Part shown: positions 1 to 6,448 of the stretch, piece after piece
Position numbering within the stretch: the stretch's first letter is position 1
Layout of the letters: each line of letters starts with the position of its first letter
DNA from: JBIKVP01 sp044356745
Lineage (GTDB): Bacteria; Pseudomonadota; Alphaproteobacteria; Rhizobiales; Beijerinckiaceae
DNA: 11,647 bases
Assembly: GCA_044356745.1 (NCBI GenBank)
Contig: JBIKVP010000063.1
Location: 1 to 11,647 of the forward strand
Reading direction: 5' to 3'
Translations under genes and position numbers: made by a program
Notes under the pieces: model-generated
Database searches by the model: none
Told to the model about the DNA's origin: nothing
What the model saw: the letters and a program-made list of their open reading frames with translations, nothing else

Positions 1-58
1 CGGTGCGGTGGCGTTTCAAAAGCTCCTGACGTTGGTCTGGTTCTAAAAGCGTACCCAT
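1..58 (-). CDS. IS630-family transposase, N-terminal fragment (left copy)
   Basis: Reading leftward from an ATG at 58-56, the frame stays open to the contig edge and gives MGTLLEPDQRQELLKRHRT. The L-x-P-x-Q-R-x-E-L-x-x-x-H-R pattern resembles what I remember of the N-terminus of IS630-family transposases, just before their helix-turn-helix region. An in-frame stop lies 15 nt upstream of the ATG (seen as TGA at 11575-11577 in the right copy), so this ATG is the only ATG start available. No strong ribosome binding site is visible. The catalytic DDE domain is not in the window. An unrelated protein with a similar start is possible, but two identical copies favour a transposase. Confidence 0.55.
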   Translation of the reverse strand, partial: MGTLLEPDQRQELLKRHRT

Positions 59-124
59 ACCAAATTGGAATCAAAACAACCTTAATAAAAAGATAACGCC
101 AACTCTTCACTCACGAGGGGTATA
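1..124 (-). mobile_element. Left insertion-sequence end (IS630-like), truncated by contig edge
   Basis: Bases 1-124 are an exact reverse complement of 11524-11647, and the match stops at 125/11523. The repeat holds a leader of about 65 bp and then the start of an outward-reading transposase-like frame. Its inner edge ends in TATA. IS630/Tc1-type elements insert at TA and duplicate it, so a shared boundary that includes TA fits one such element inserted twice. The rest of the element lies outside the window, so the other terminal repeat and the target duplication cannot be seen. The family assignment rests on only 19 residues plus this TA boundary. Confidence 0.72.
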
Positions 125-398
125 GTAAGCAGCGCTTTTCAAAAGCGTCTTTCTCTCTAACAGGTGAGCTTTTCGGAATTTCTTGCGTCCTAATAGATAC
201 ATTAACTTCGGCAGGCTTTGTTTTGATGCAGTTAGCCTTCAAAACATCATACGCAATCATTTTTTGAAAAAATGTAGCGTATGGATCAGAAATTAGACTC
301 AATGCGGATTCACATTGGTTTTTTTCTTTAACGGGTTTTGGCGATTCAGTAGCACATCCAGTTAAAATCAAGAATGCGCCCACAATTAAAAATCTCAT
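111..398 (-). CDS. Small putative lipoprotein, 3' end cut by the insertion sequence
   Basis: The 95-residue frame starts with a lipoprotein signal peptide: MRF, a hydrophobic stretch, then the lipobox LTGC with Cys15 as the lipidated residue. Maturation by signal peptidase II and membrane anchoring are therefore expected. The mature part is polar and Lys/Glu-rich, with Cys29, Cys57 and Cys90, and matches no family I recognise. The start is 20 nt after the pntB stop, so it is probably cotranscribed. A weak GGGG upstream is the best ribosome binding site. The insertion-sequence boundary at 124 falls in codon 92, so the last four residues (LYPS) and the stop codon come from the mobile element. 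The native C-terminus is probably lost. GC is about 37% by hand count, below its neighbour pntB. Confidence 0.6.
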   Translation of the reverse strand: MRFLIVGAFLILTGCATESPKPVKEKNQCESALSLISDPYATFFQKMIAYDVLKANCIKTKPAEVNVSIRTQEIPKSSPVREKDAFEKRCLLYPS

Positions 399-418
399 TT
401 ATTACCCCAGTTGAACTT

Positions 419-1819
419 CTAATGCCCCAACGCCTTAACAATATTTTCAACCATCTTTTTAGCATCGGCGAACAGCATCATGGTGTTGTTCTTGAAAAAC
501 AATTCGTTTTCCACCCCTGCATAGCCTGATCCCATACCGCGTTTGATAAACAACACAGTCCCTGCTTTTTCAACATCAAGAATGGGCATTCCATAAATGG
601 GAGATTGTGGATCGGTTTTTGCGGCAGGGTTAGTGACATCATTCGCACCAATCACAAATGCCACATCTGCTTGCGCGAATTCCGCGTTAATATCTTCTAA
701 TTCAAACACTTCGTCATAAGGTACATTCGCTTCGGCAAGCAAAACGTTCATGTGTCCAGGCATCCGTCCCGCCACAGGGTGAATCGCGTATTTGACTTCA
801 ACACCTGCCGCTTTCAATTGATCTGCCATTTCACGCAAGGCATGTTGCGCCTGTGCAACCGCCATGCCATATCCGGGCACAATAATGACCTTCGAGGCAT
901 TTTTCATGATAAAAGCGGCATCTTCAGCAGAGCCTTGCTTGACAGGGCGCTGCTCAACCGCGCCACTGGCCACCGCGCTTTCACCACCAAAACCACCGAC
1001 AATGACGGATATAAACGAGCGATTCATGCCCTTACACATAATGTAAGACAAGATCGCGCCCGATGATCCCACCAGCGCCCCCGTGATAATCAGCGCCAGA
1101 TTACCTAATGTAAAGCCAATACCTGCCGCTGCCCATCCTGAGTAAGAATTGAGCATCGACACCACAACAGGCATATCCGCCCCGCCGATGGGAATAATCA
1201 GCGTGACCCCAAGAATAAAGCTCAAAGACACCATGAACCAGAACAGAAAATGACTTTCAGTTTTGATAAAGAGGGCAAGACACAGCACCAGCGCAAGAGC
1301 GAGCACGATATTGATTTCATGCCTGAAGGGGAGCAAAGTCGGTTTACCCGACATGCGCCCATCGAGTTTCAAAAAGGCAATGATTGAGCCTGTAAACGTG
1401 AGTGCCCCAATAATCACCCCAAGACCCATTTCAAAAAGGCTTGCGCCTTTGATGGCTCCCACCATGCCAATTCCGAAGGCTTGAGGCGCATAAAGCGCAG
1501 CAGCCGCCACAAGAACCGCTGCCATTCCCACAAGAGAATGGAACGCTGCAACCAGTTGAGGCATGGATGTCATCGGCACACGTTGCGCGATAAACGCCCC
1601 TATCCCGCCACCAAGACCAAGCCCGACAAGCACGAGAAGCCAGCCGCTTACCCCCGAAGGAGGCGCATAAACGAGGGTTGTGGCAATGGCAATTCCCATG
1701 CCGATCATGCCAAAACGATTCCCCTGACGTGACGTTTGGGGATGCGATAAGCCCCGCAGCGCCATAATAAACAGCACACCCGCAACCAGATAGAGCAAGG
1801 AGGAGAAATTGGCAGACAT
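419..1819 (-). CDS. pntB: NAD(P) transhydrogenase subunit beta (PntB)
   Basis: This is the beta subunit of the inner-membrane proton-translocating transhydrogenase, which uses the proton gradient to reduce NADP+ with NADH. The 466-residue length is typical. Residues 1 to about 265 form the multi-helix membrane domain II. It contains FHS with His94, matching the proton-channel histidine (His91 in E. coli), and GGADMPVVVSMLNSYSGWAA at about 212-231. After a linker comes NADP(H)-binding domain III, with GYGMAVAQAQ (316-325), HPVAGRMPGHMNVLLAEA (347-364), GANDVTNPAA (391-400) and KRGMGSGYAGVEN (426-438). The ATG lies 3 nt after the stop of the upstream small gene. Its Shine-Dalgarno-like AAGG sits inside the last codons of that gene, so translation is likely coupled. 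Confidence 0.97.
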   Translation of the reverse strand: MSANFSSLLYLVAGVLFIMALRGLSHPQTSRQGNRFGMIGMGIAIATTLVYAPPSGVSGWLLVLVGLGLGGGIGAFIAQRVPMTSMPQLVAAFHSLVGMAAVLVAAAALYAPQAFGIGMVGAIKGASLFEMGLGVIIGALTFTGSIIAFLKLDGRMSGKPTLLPFRHEINIVLALALVLCLALFIKTESHFLFWFMVSLSFILGVTLIIPIGGADMPVVVSMLNSYSGWAAAGIGFTLGNLALIITGALVGSSGAILSYIMCKGMNRSFISVIVGGFGGESAVASGAVEQRPVKQGSAEDAAFIMKNASKVIIVPGYGMAVAQAQHALREMADQLKAAGVEVKYAIHPVAGRMPGHMNVLLAEANVPYDEVFELEDINAEFAQADVAFVIGANDVTNPAAKTDPQSPIYGMPILDVEKAGTVLFIKRGMGSGYAGVENELFFKNNTMMLFADAKKMVENIVKALGH

Positions 1820-1822
1820 GGG

Positions 1823-2098
1823 TTAGCCTTCAGTTGAACGAGTTGATCTATGTTTGACAAGCATTAAAATAAGGAGTGAAGCATTTGATCCTAATAAAAA
1901 AGATAACAGGAACATAAAGAAATTATCTTTTATAAAATCTATCTGCTCAATTAAAGGGATTAATATGAGCAATATACTTCCTAGAACTGTATATAACTTA
2001 TTTTTAAAACTACTGTGTTCTTGAGTTAGAATCGCAAAAATTATCAATGCGCTTGCTGTAAAAGACAAAAACAACAAGAATGGGTGAAAAGACATCAT
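1823..2098 (-). CDS. Unknown 91-residue three-helix membrane protein within the pnt operon
   Basis: I do not recognise this protein. The frame could open further upstream, but the start at 2098 (ATGATG) lies 4 nt after the pntAB stop and has AAGG and GAGAGG just ahead of it. Longer versions would overlap pntAB. The 91-residue product has three hydrophobic stretches, at about 4-24, 33-51 and 59-81, joined by short polar loops and ending in a basic tail (KHRSTRSTEG). Topology is probably one tail inside, with three membrane passes. Its stop is 3 nt before the pntB ATG. GC by hand count is about 81/276 (29%), far below pntB, which suggests recent acquisition. Possible roles include a transhydrogenase accessory subunit or a neutral passenger; neither is shown. 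It has no visible homology to PntAB despite similar size and topology. Confidence 0.72.
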   Translation of the reverse strand: MMSFHPFLLFLSFTASALIIFAILTQEHSSFKNKLYTVLGSILLILIPLIEQIDFIKDNFFMFLLSFLLGSNASLLILMLVKHRSTRSTEG

Positions 2099-2102
2099 CC
2101 TC

Positions 2103-2564
2103 TCAGCCTTTCTTCTGATCAGCCTTTGGTTGATACATGGCAAGCATCCGTTGCGTAACAAGAAAACCGCCAAAAATATTAATTGCCGCAAATACCAGCG
2201 CAAAAAAACCGAAAATTCGCGCCCACAACGGCCCATCAGCAAGGGCGGGAGCCGCATTCACCCCCGCCGCGAGAACCGCACCCACGACAATCACAGAGGA
2301 AATCGCATTCGTCACGGACATCAGCGGGGTATGAAGCGCTGGGGTAACAGACCACACCACATAATAGCCCACAAAAACAGCAAGCACGAAAATTGAAAGC
2401 TGAAACACAATTGGATCAACAGCGCCACCCGTAGCAGCACTTGCAACCTGTGCCACCTGATCCGCATATTTTTGTGCGGCATCGGCCGCTTGTTGTGCGG
2501 CACTGGCGGCTTGGCGTGCTTTTTCAGCAGCTTGCTCAGCAGTGAGGGGAGATAATGATGTCAT
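2103..2564 (-). CDS. pntAB: NAD(P) transhydrogenase subunit alpha part 2 (PntAB)
   Basis: This is the small membrane subunit that supplies part of the proton channel in three-piece transhydrogenases. In two-piece enzymes it corresponds to the C-terminus of the alpha chain. The family core is clear: DPIVFQLSIFVLAVFVGYYV (50-69), then WSVTPALHTPLMSVTNAISS (71-90) and an ending with NIFGGFLVTQRML (129-141). Three membrane passes lie at about 51-70, 82-104 and 114-137. Residues 11-45 are an Ala/Gln-rich amphipathic stretch that could form a helix or coiled coil. At 153 residues the protein is slightly longer than the R. rubrum version (about 139 as I recall), mostly through that stretch. The start is 16 nt after the pntAA stop, with AAAGG six bases before the ATG. 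Confidence 0.95.
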   Translation of the reverse strand: MTSLSPLTAEQAAEKARQAASAAQQAADAAQKYADQVAQVASAATGGAVDPIVFQLSIFVLAVFVGYYVVWSVTPALHTPLMSVTNAISSVIVVGAVLAAGVNAAPALADGPLWARIFGFFALVFAAINIFGGFLVTQRMLAMYQPKADQKKG

Positions 2565-2580
2565 GATCTAACCTTTTTAA

Positions 2581-3729
2581 TTAAGCAGCTTTATCGGATT
2601 GCGGTTTAAATTGCGGGTGAACCACTGCTCCTGCATGTGTCAAGCAAGTTGCTTTCACCAATTCATCATCAAGATTGAGATGAAATGTTTTTGTTGATTG
2701 ATCAATCAATATTTCCGCAAATGCATAAAGATTGCGTGCATAAAGACTTGATGCGGTTGCAGCGACACGCCCAGGAATATTGAGATATCCCAAGATTTTT
2801 ACGCCTTTATGAGCAATGACTTGTCCTGCTTGAGAGAGTTCACAGTTACCACCACGATCAACAGCTAAATCAGAAATCACAGAGCCCGCTTTCATACTCT
2901 CGACCATGGCTTTTGAAATCAGACGCGGCGCAGTTCGCCCTGGAATTTGTGCTGTGGTGATCACAATATCCTGTTTAGCAATATGATTTGCGACCAGCTC
3001 CGCCTGAAGTGCCTGATAGGCTTCTGACATGGGCTTGGCATAACCACCTGCTGTTTCAGCCGCTTTAAATTCATCATTTTCAACCGCGATGAATTTTGCC
3101 CCCAGTGATTCAACTTGTTCACGCGATGCAGGACGTACATCAGTCGCTGTGACTACCGCCCCTAAACGACGTGCGGTCGCAATCGCTTGCAATCCTGCAA
3201 CACCTGCTCCCATGACAAAAACTTTAGCGGCTGGAATTGTACCCGCCGCCGTCATCATCATGGGAATAGCGCGGCCAAACGCTTCAGCGGCATCAATCAC
3301 GGCACGATACCCTGCAATATTGGCTTGCGAAGAGAGTACATCCATCGCCTGTGCACGGGTAATACGTGGCATAAGCTCCATTGATAAAGCGCTGATACCT
3401 GCTTTCGCCATGTTATTAAGCGCTTCCTCATTCCCGTAAGGATCCATCATAGCAAGAACAAGCGCACCTTTTTTAATGTTTTTAAGCTCTATTTCCGTCG
3501 GGCGGCGTACTTTAAGCACAAGATCGGCCTCTTTAAGCGCTTCTTTAGCCGTTTTTGCAATACTCACCCCAACTGCTTCATAATCAGCGTCATTAATACC
3601 GGATGTGAGACCCGCACCTTTTTCAACGGCGCACTGCACTCCAAGAGCCATAAATTTTTTGAGTGTCTCAGGGGTTGCAGCAACCCGCGTCTCTCCTGCG
3701 TCGGTTTCAGTGATGACGGCAACACGCAT
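2581..3729 (-). CDS. pntAA: NAD(P) transhydrogenase subunit alpha part 1 (PntAA)
   Basis: This is the soluble NAD(H)-binding domain I of the transhydrogenase, docked on the cytoplasmic face of PntAB/PntB, where it exchanges hydride with the NADP site of PntB. The 382-residue length fits the stand-alone form. It begins with the alanine-dehydrogenase-like N-terminal domain (AVITETDAGETRVAATPETL, residues 4-23). A Rossmann fold follows, with GAGVAG (174-179) and the acidic TDVRP (196-200) that contacts the NAD ribose. Other conserved pieces are SSQANIAGYRAV (133-144), TTAQIPGRTAP (258-268) and SDLAVDRGGN (286-295). The ATG at 3729 has GGAG eight bases upstream. It lies 45 nt after the oxidase subunit IV stop and is probably in the same transcript. 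Confidence 0.97.
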   Translation of the reverse strand: MRVAVITETDAGETRVAATPETLKKFMALGVQCAVEKGAGLTSGINDADYEAVGVSIAKTAKEALKEADLVLKVRRPTEIELKNIKKGALVLAMMDPYGNEEALNNMAKAGISALSMELMPRITRAQAMDVLSSQANIAGYRAVIDAAEAFGRAIPMMMTAAGTIPAAKVFVMGAGVAGLQAIATARRLGAVVTATDVRPASREQVESLGAKFIAVENDEFKAAETAGGYAKPMSEAYQALQAELVANHIAKQDIVITTAQIPGRTAPRLISKAMVESMKAGSVISDLAVDRGGNCELSQAGQVIAHKGVKILGYLNIPGRVAATASSLYARNLYAFAEILIDQSTKTFHLNLDDELVKATCLTHAGAVVHPQFKPQSDKAA

Positions 3730-3774
3730 GGGCTACGCTCCAGTAAAACATTAGAACAAAAGGTTTTTTAAAAA

Positions 3775-3924
3775 TTAGACGAGAAAAACCGCCATGAGAA
3801 TCAACGTGATCGCTGAAAAAATTGTGCCCCATTTCACTAAGGCAATAAACCCCTGATACGTGCGCTCATGTTCTGGATAATCCATTGCTGGATGTCCCTG
3901 TTGTGTCTTTTGAACCTGTGCCAT
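3775..3924 (-). CDS. aa3-type cytochrome c oxidase subunit IV (small)
   Basis: This is a 49-residue protein. It starts at an ATG with AACGAGG five bases upstream. Residues 11-24 read HPAMDYPEHERTYQ, followed by GFIALVKWG and one C-terminal membrane helix (about 33-49). This matches the bacterial aa3-type oxidase subunit IV family (Pfam COX4_pro_2, PF07835), a single-helix subunit bound to the alphaproteobacterial aa3 oxidase whose exact role is unclear. It heads the presumed operon and lies 45 nt upstream of pntAA. I recall this small subunit next to pnt genes in other alphaproteobacteria, so the pairing supports both identities. The large oxidase subunits are not in the window. Confidence 0.88.
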   Translation of the reverse strand: MAQVQKTQQGHPAMDYPEHERTYQGFIALVKWGTIFSAITLILMAVFLV

Positions 3925-3960
3925 GCGATCCTCGTTTGTTGTATGTCAAAAAATGTGTTT

Positions 3961-4027
3961 TTCACGTATGAATAGCAACGGTTTAACGCACTTTTATGAT
4001 GACGTAAATGGTTGGCGTGTACGTGAA
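3961..4027. promoter_or_regulatory. Inverted repeat in the divergent gap between the pnt operon and aldolase
   Basis: The 247-bp gap 3925-4171 must hold the promoters of both the leftward oxidase/pnt operon and the rightward aldolase gene. TTCACGTA (3961-3968) and TACGTGAA (4020-4027) form an 8-bp inverted repeat 51 bp apart, each followed or preceded by similar GAAT-containing sequence. This could be a pair of binding sites for a shared regulator. TTGACA at 4036-4041 is a plausible -35 box for the aldolase, but no good -10 lies 16-18 bp after it; the TATATA at 4072-4077 is too far. The operator and promoter calls are therefore tentative. Confidence 0.25.
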
Positions 4028-4171
4028 TGAATCTATTGACAGACTTAAATCGCCAAACCTGCCATGTCCTTTATATATGCCCAACTTCATCTACCCTCTC
4101 TCTTGCCCTTTTTTCGCTTCCCCGATAAAGAATATCATAACAAGAGACATTTTTTTAAATAGGGGATATAC

Positions 4172-5194
4172 ATGAATCTTGATCAACTTATTCAAGTTGC
4201 TAACGCGATGGTTGCGCCAGGCAAAGGTATTCTTGCCGCCGATGAAAGCTCTGCCACCATTAAAAAACGCTTTGATGCTATTGGCGTTGAATCCAGGCCG
4301 GATACGCGACGTGACTATCGTGAAATGATGTTTCGCAACAGTGATGCAATGAAAAACAACATTTCGGGCGTTATTTTGTATGATGAAACCATCCGCCAAA
4401 ACGCAAAAGATGGCACGCCGCTTGTGAAAATTATTGAAGCGGCTGGTTCAATTCCAGGGATTAAGGTTGATGCAGGTGCAAAGCCTTTCACAAATTTTCC
4501 CAATGAAACCATTACAGAAGGTTTAGATGGTCTGCGTGATCGCCTGAAGGAATATTATCAGCTGGGCGCACGTTTTGCGAAATGGCGCGCAGTAATTGAT
4601 GTCGCGGATGGCATTCCGACATGGGGCGCGGTGAAGGCCAATGCTCATACACTCGCCCGTTATGCCGCTTTATGTCAGGAAGCAAATATCGTCCCTATCG
4701 TTGAACCGGAAGTTCTTATGGATGGTGCTCACACATTAGAGCGTTGCTCAGAAGTAACCGAGTGGGTTCTTAAAACAGTTTATCAAGAACTTTATGAAGC
4801 ACGCGTCGTGCTTGAAGGTACGATTCTCAAACCAAACATGATTATTTCTGGTAAGAAATGCCCTGTACAGGCAAGCTTAGAGCAAGTTGCCGAGAACACA
4901 ATAGCGGTGCTCAAGCGCACCGTGCCTGTCGCTGTTCCGGGAATTGCTTATCTGTCTGGTGGACAGTCTGATGAACAGGCCACTGCTCATCTTGATGCGA
5001 TGAACCGCATGGGGGGCTTCCCTTGGAAAATGACCTTCTCCTATGGTCGTGCACTTCAAGCTGCGCCGCAAAAAGCATGGAGCGGTAAACTTGAGAATGT
5101 GCCTGCCGCACAGCGTGCTTTTGCTCATCGTGCCAAAATGAATGGCCTTGCCTCTTTAGGACAATGGGCCTCTGGACTTGAGAAAGCGGCTTAA
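4172..5194 (+). CDS. Class I fructose-bisphosphate aldolase (animal/plant type)
   Basis: This enzyme cleaves fructose 1,6-bisphosphate to glyceraldehyde 3-phosphate and dihydroxyacetone phosphate, and runs in reverse in gluconeogenesis, through a lysine Schiff base and without a metal. It is cytoplasmic. The 340-residue protein matches the muscle-type family with a constant offset of nine from rabbit numbering: GILAADES (Asp24), GIKVDAG (Lys98), FAKWR (Lys137), VEPE (Glu178) and LEGTILKPNM with Schiff-base Lys220. The phosphate-binding SGGQSDEQAT motif is near 263-272. The C-terminus ends in EKAA and lacks the terminal tyrosine of animal enzymes, as expected for bacterial members. AGGGGA six bases before the ATG supports the start. 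It appears to be a single-gene transcript, with the pnt operon divergent on its left. Confidence 0.96.
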   Translation: MNLDQLIQVANAMVAPGKGILAADESSATIKKRFDAIGVESRPDTRRDYREMMFRNSDAMKNNISGVILYDETIRQNAKDGTPLVKIIEAAGSIPGIKVDAGAKPFTNFPNETITEGLDGLRDRLKEYYQLGARFAKWRAVIDVADGIPTWGAVKANAHTLARYAALCQEANIVPIVEPEVLMDGAHTLERCSEVTEWVLKTVYQELYEARVVLEGTILKPNMIISGKKCPVQASLEQVAENTIAVLKRTVPVAVPGIAYLSGGQSDEQATAHLDAMNRMGGFPWKMTFSYGRALQAAPQKAWSGKLENVPAAQRAFAHRAKMNGLASLGQWASGLEKAA

Positions 5195-5211
5195 GGCTTA
5201 GAGAACCTCAC

Positions 5212-5380
5212 CCGTCATTGCAAGGCAAGTCGCTTCGCGGACCTTCGGTTCCTTGCCATCCACGTCTTTAAATCTTAAAGGAGGTTTAAAGCATGGATAC
5301 CCGCCATAGCTCATGCGAAGCATGAGCGTTCCTTGAGTCAAGAACGATTGCCAAAGGCAATCTATGCGTGGGCATGACGG
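5212..5380. repeat. Palindromic intergenic element: a train of tight hairpins
   Basis: CCGTCAT (5212-5218) and ATGACGG (5374-5380) bound a segment packed with hairpins, most with three-base loops. In order: CGC-TTC-GCG (5231-5239), ACC-TTC-GGT (5241-5249), CTTTAA-ATC-TTAAAG (5266-5280), GCTCATGC-GAA-GCATGAGC (5309-5327), CTTG-AGT-CAAG extended by CGTT/AACG (5327-5346) and GATTGCC-AAA-GGCAATC (5346-5362). GGCAAG/CTTGCC (5224-5257) encloses the first two, and CATAG/CTATG (5305-5366) the last three. The left edge GTCATTGCAAGG resembles the start of the element after clpB. It lies between the convergent aldolase and mepA genes, so it may end both transcripts. I read it as a REP/MITE-like dispersed repeat. 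No transposase is present. Confidence 0.65.
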
Positions 5381-5411
5381 CTGGGGTTCCACCCGCCACT
5401 CCCTTATGCTA

Positions 5412-6350
5412 TTAATCCATCACCGCCAATTGCCGACACTCCGCTGGAAGCGCATCAAGGCTTATTTCTGGTTTAGGCCTAGCAGGTTTGTCTGACTTTG
5501 GCGCATTCATAGCCTTTTGCTGAAGTGCGAGCCAATCCTCAAGATCCTTACCGCAACCATCTCCTTGGGGGGGAGGCTCTTGGCCGCTACACGTTGCTTC
5601 ACCGCGTGGGCACATCATGCGGATATGAAAGTGATAATTGTGCCCCCACATCGGGCGCACTTTGTTGAGCCAGCCCTTTTCTGCCCCCGCCTCACGACAC
5701 AGTGCTTTTTTAATCGCGGGATTGACAAAAATGCGCTCAACGCTTGGCTCGTTTGCCGCCGCTCTGATCAACGGTAGATGTTGGGGTGTCCACGCTTTGG
5801 GATCAACATCCATCCAGTCGTCGCGCACCATATTGGTTGCACGAATTTCTTCGCGCTCAGAGCGTGATAACCGTGTTTTCGGCATGGGTGTCAGCCAGAT
5901 GTCCGCGTCGAGACCAATTTGATGCGAGGCATGCCCCGTGAGCATGGGGCCACCACGCGGTTGTGAAATATCCCCAATCAAAAGGCCACCCCAACCATTC
6001 AAATGAGGGACTTGCCGCGCAAGTTTCTCAAGAGAATCAATTAGCATCGGATGCCCCCAGTTGCGATTGCGATTGAGGCGCATGACTTGCCAATGGGAAC
6101 CATCCACATGAAGCGCTTTTGCTCCTGCCAAGCATCCTTTTGCGTATGAGCCAATCGCACGTGCAGGAAGGGAGGGCAATGCAGCAGCACTGGGTACTGT
6201 TCCAAAATAACGTTTTGCAGCGTTTTGTGGCAAATTTTGCAACGTTTTCTCGCGTCGCTCTTGCTCTTCCTGAGCGTTCGATTGCGCATGAGCACTGATC
6301 TGAACAGACATGAAAATGCAGGTGAGAAAAAGGCTAACCAGAAACCGCAT
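5412..6350 (-). CDS. mepA: Penicillin-insensitive murein endopeptidase (MepA)
   Basis: This is a periplasmic zinc peptidase of the LAS family that cuts D-alanyl-diaminopimelate cross-links in peptidoglycan. The 312-residue precursor has a Sec signal peptide of about 22 residues, with likely cleavage after AHA. The catalytic core is intact: GGPMLTGHASHQIGLDADIW with His140, His143 and Asp150 (His110, His113 and Asp120 in E. coli), and the second metal motif GHNYHFHIRMMCP with His240 and His242. Cys73, Cys218, Cys247, Cys254, Cys266 and Cys305 are consistent with the disulfides of the family. The C-terminal tail after about 280 is Lys/Pro-rich and variable. AAGAGGA lies about nine bases before the ATG. 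The gene is divergent from the SGNH-like gene across 98 bp and convergent with aldolase. Confidence 0.93.
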   Translation of the reverse strand: MRFLVSLFLTCIFMSVQISAHAQSNAQEEQERREKTLQNLPQNAAKRYFGTVPSAAALPSLPARAIGSYAKGCLAGAKALHVDGSHWQVMRLNRNRNWGHPMLIDSLEKLARQVPHLNGWGGLLIGDISQPRGGPMLTGHASHQIGLDADIWLTPMPKTRLSRSEREEIRATNMVRDDWMDVDPKAWTPQHLPLIRAAANEPSVERIFVNPAIKKALCREAGAEKGWLNKVRPMWGHNYHFHIRMMCPRGEATCSGQEPPPQGDGCGKDLEDWLALQQKAMNAPKSDKPARPKPEISLDALPAECRQLAVMD

Positions 6351-6387
6351 TCAAAATAGTCCTCTTGTCATTTAATTTACAAAACCT

Positions 6388-6403
6388 TTTTGAGCGTTCA
6401 AAA
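6388..6403. other. Small hairpin in the mepA / SGNH-like divergent gap
   Basis: The 98-bp gap 6351-6448 must carry both divergent promoters. TTTTGA (6388-6393), loop GCGT and TCAAAA (6398-6403) make a six-pair hairpin near its middle. It could be an operator-like palindrome between the two start sites, or chance in an AT-rich gap. I see no convincing -35/-10 pair in either direction. Confidence 0.2.
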
Positions 6404-6448
6404 GATACACAACTTGCTTGAAGTCAATTGAAACGCTAACGCAGAATC

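Noticed and set aside
1..96. Plus-strand open frame from the left edge (31 codons to TAA at 94-96) as the tail of a gene
   Set aside because: It runs antisense to the transposase start in the insertion sequence, and the minus-strand reading explains the sequence better.
2099..2257. Longer N-terminal version of the small membrane gene in the pnt operon (144 codons)
   Set aside because: The extra part overlaps pntAB in another frame. It is basic and cysteine-containing, without family likeness, while the ATG at 2098 has a ribosome site and the usual operon spacing.
4091..4399. 102-codon minus-strand frame spanning the start of the aldolase gene
   Set aside because: It overlaps the conserved N-terminus of aldolase, has no recognised family features and no clear ribosome site.
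5198..5392. A 64-codon open frame on the minus strand between the aldolase and mepA genes
   Set aside because: It lies almost wholly within the palindromic element, has no ribosome binding site I can see, and its protein is a translation of hairpin arms. Such frames are commonly mis-annotated over dispersed repeats.
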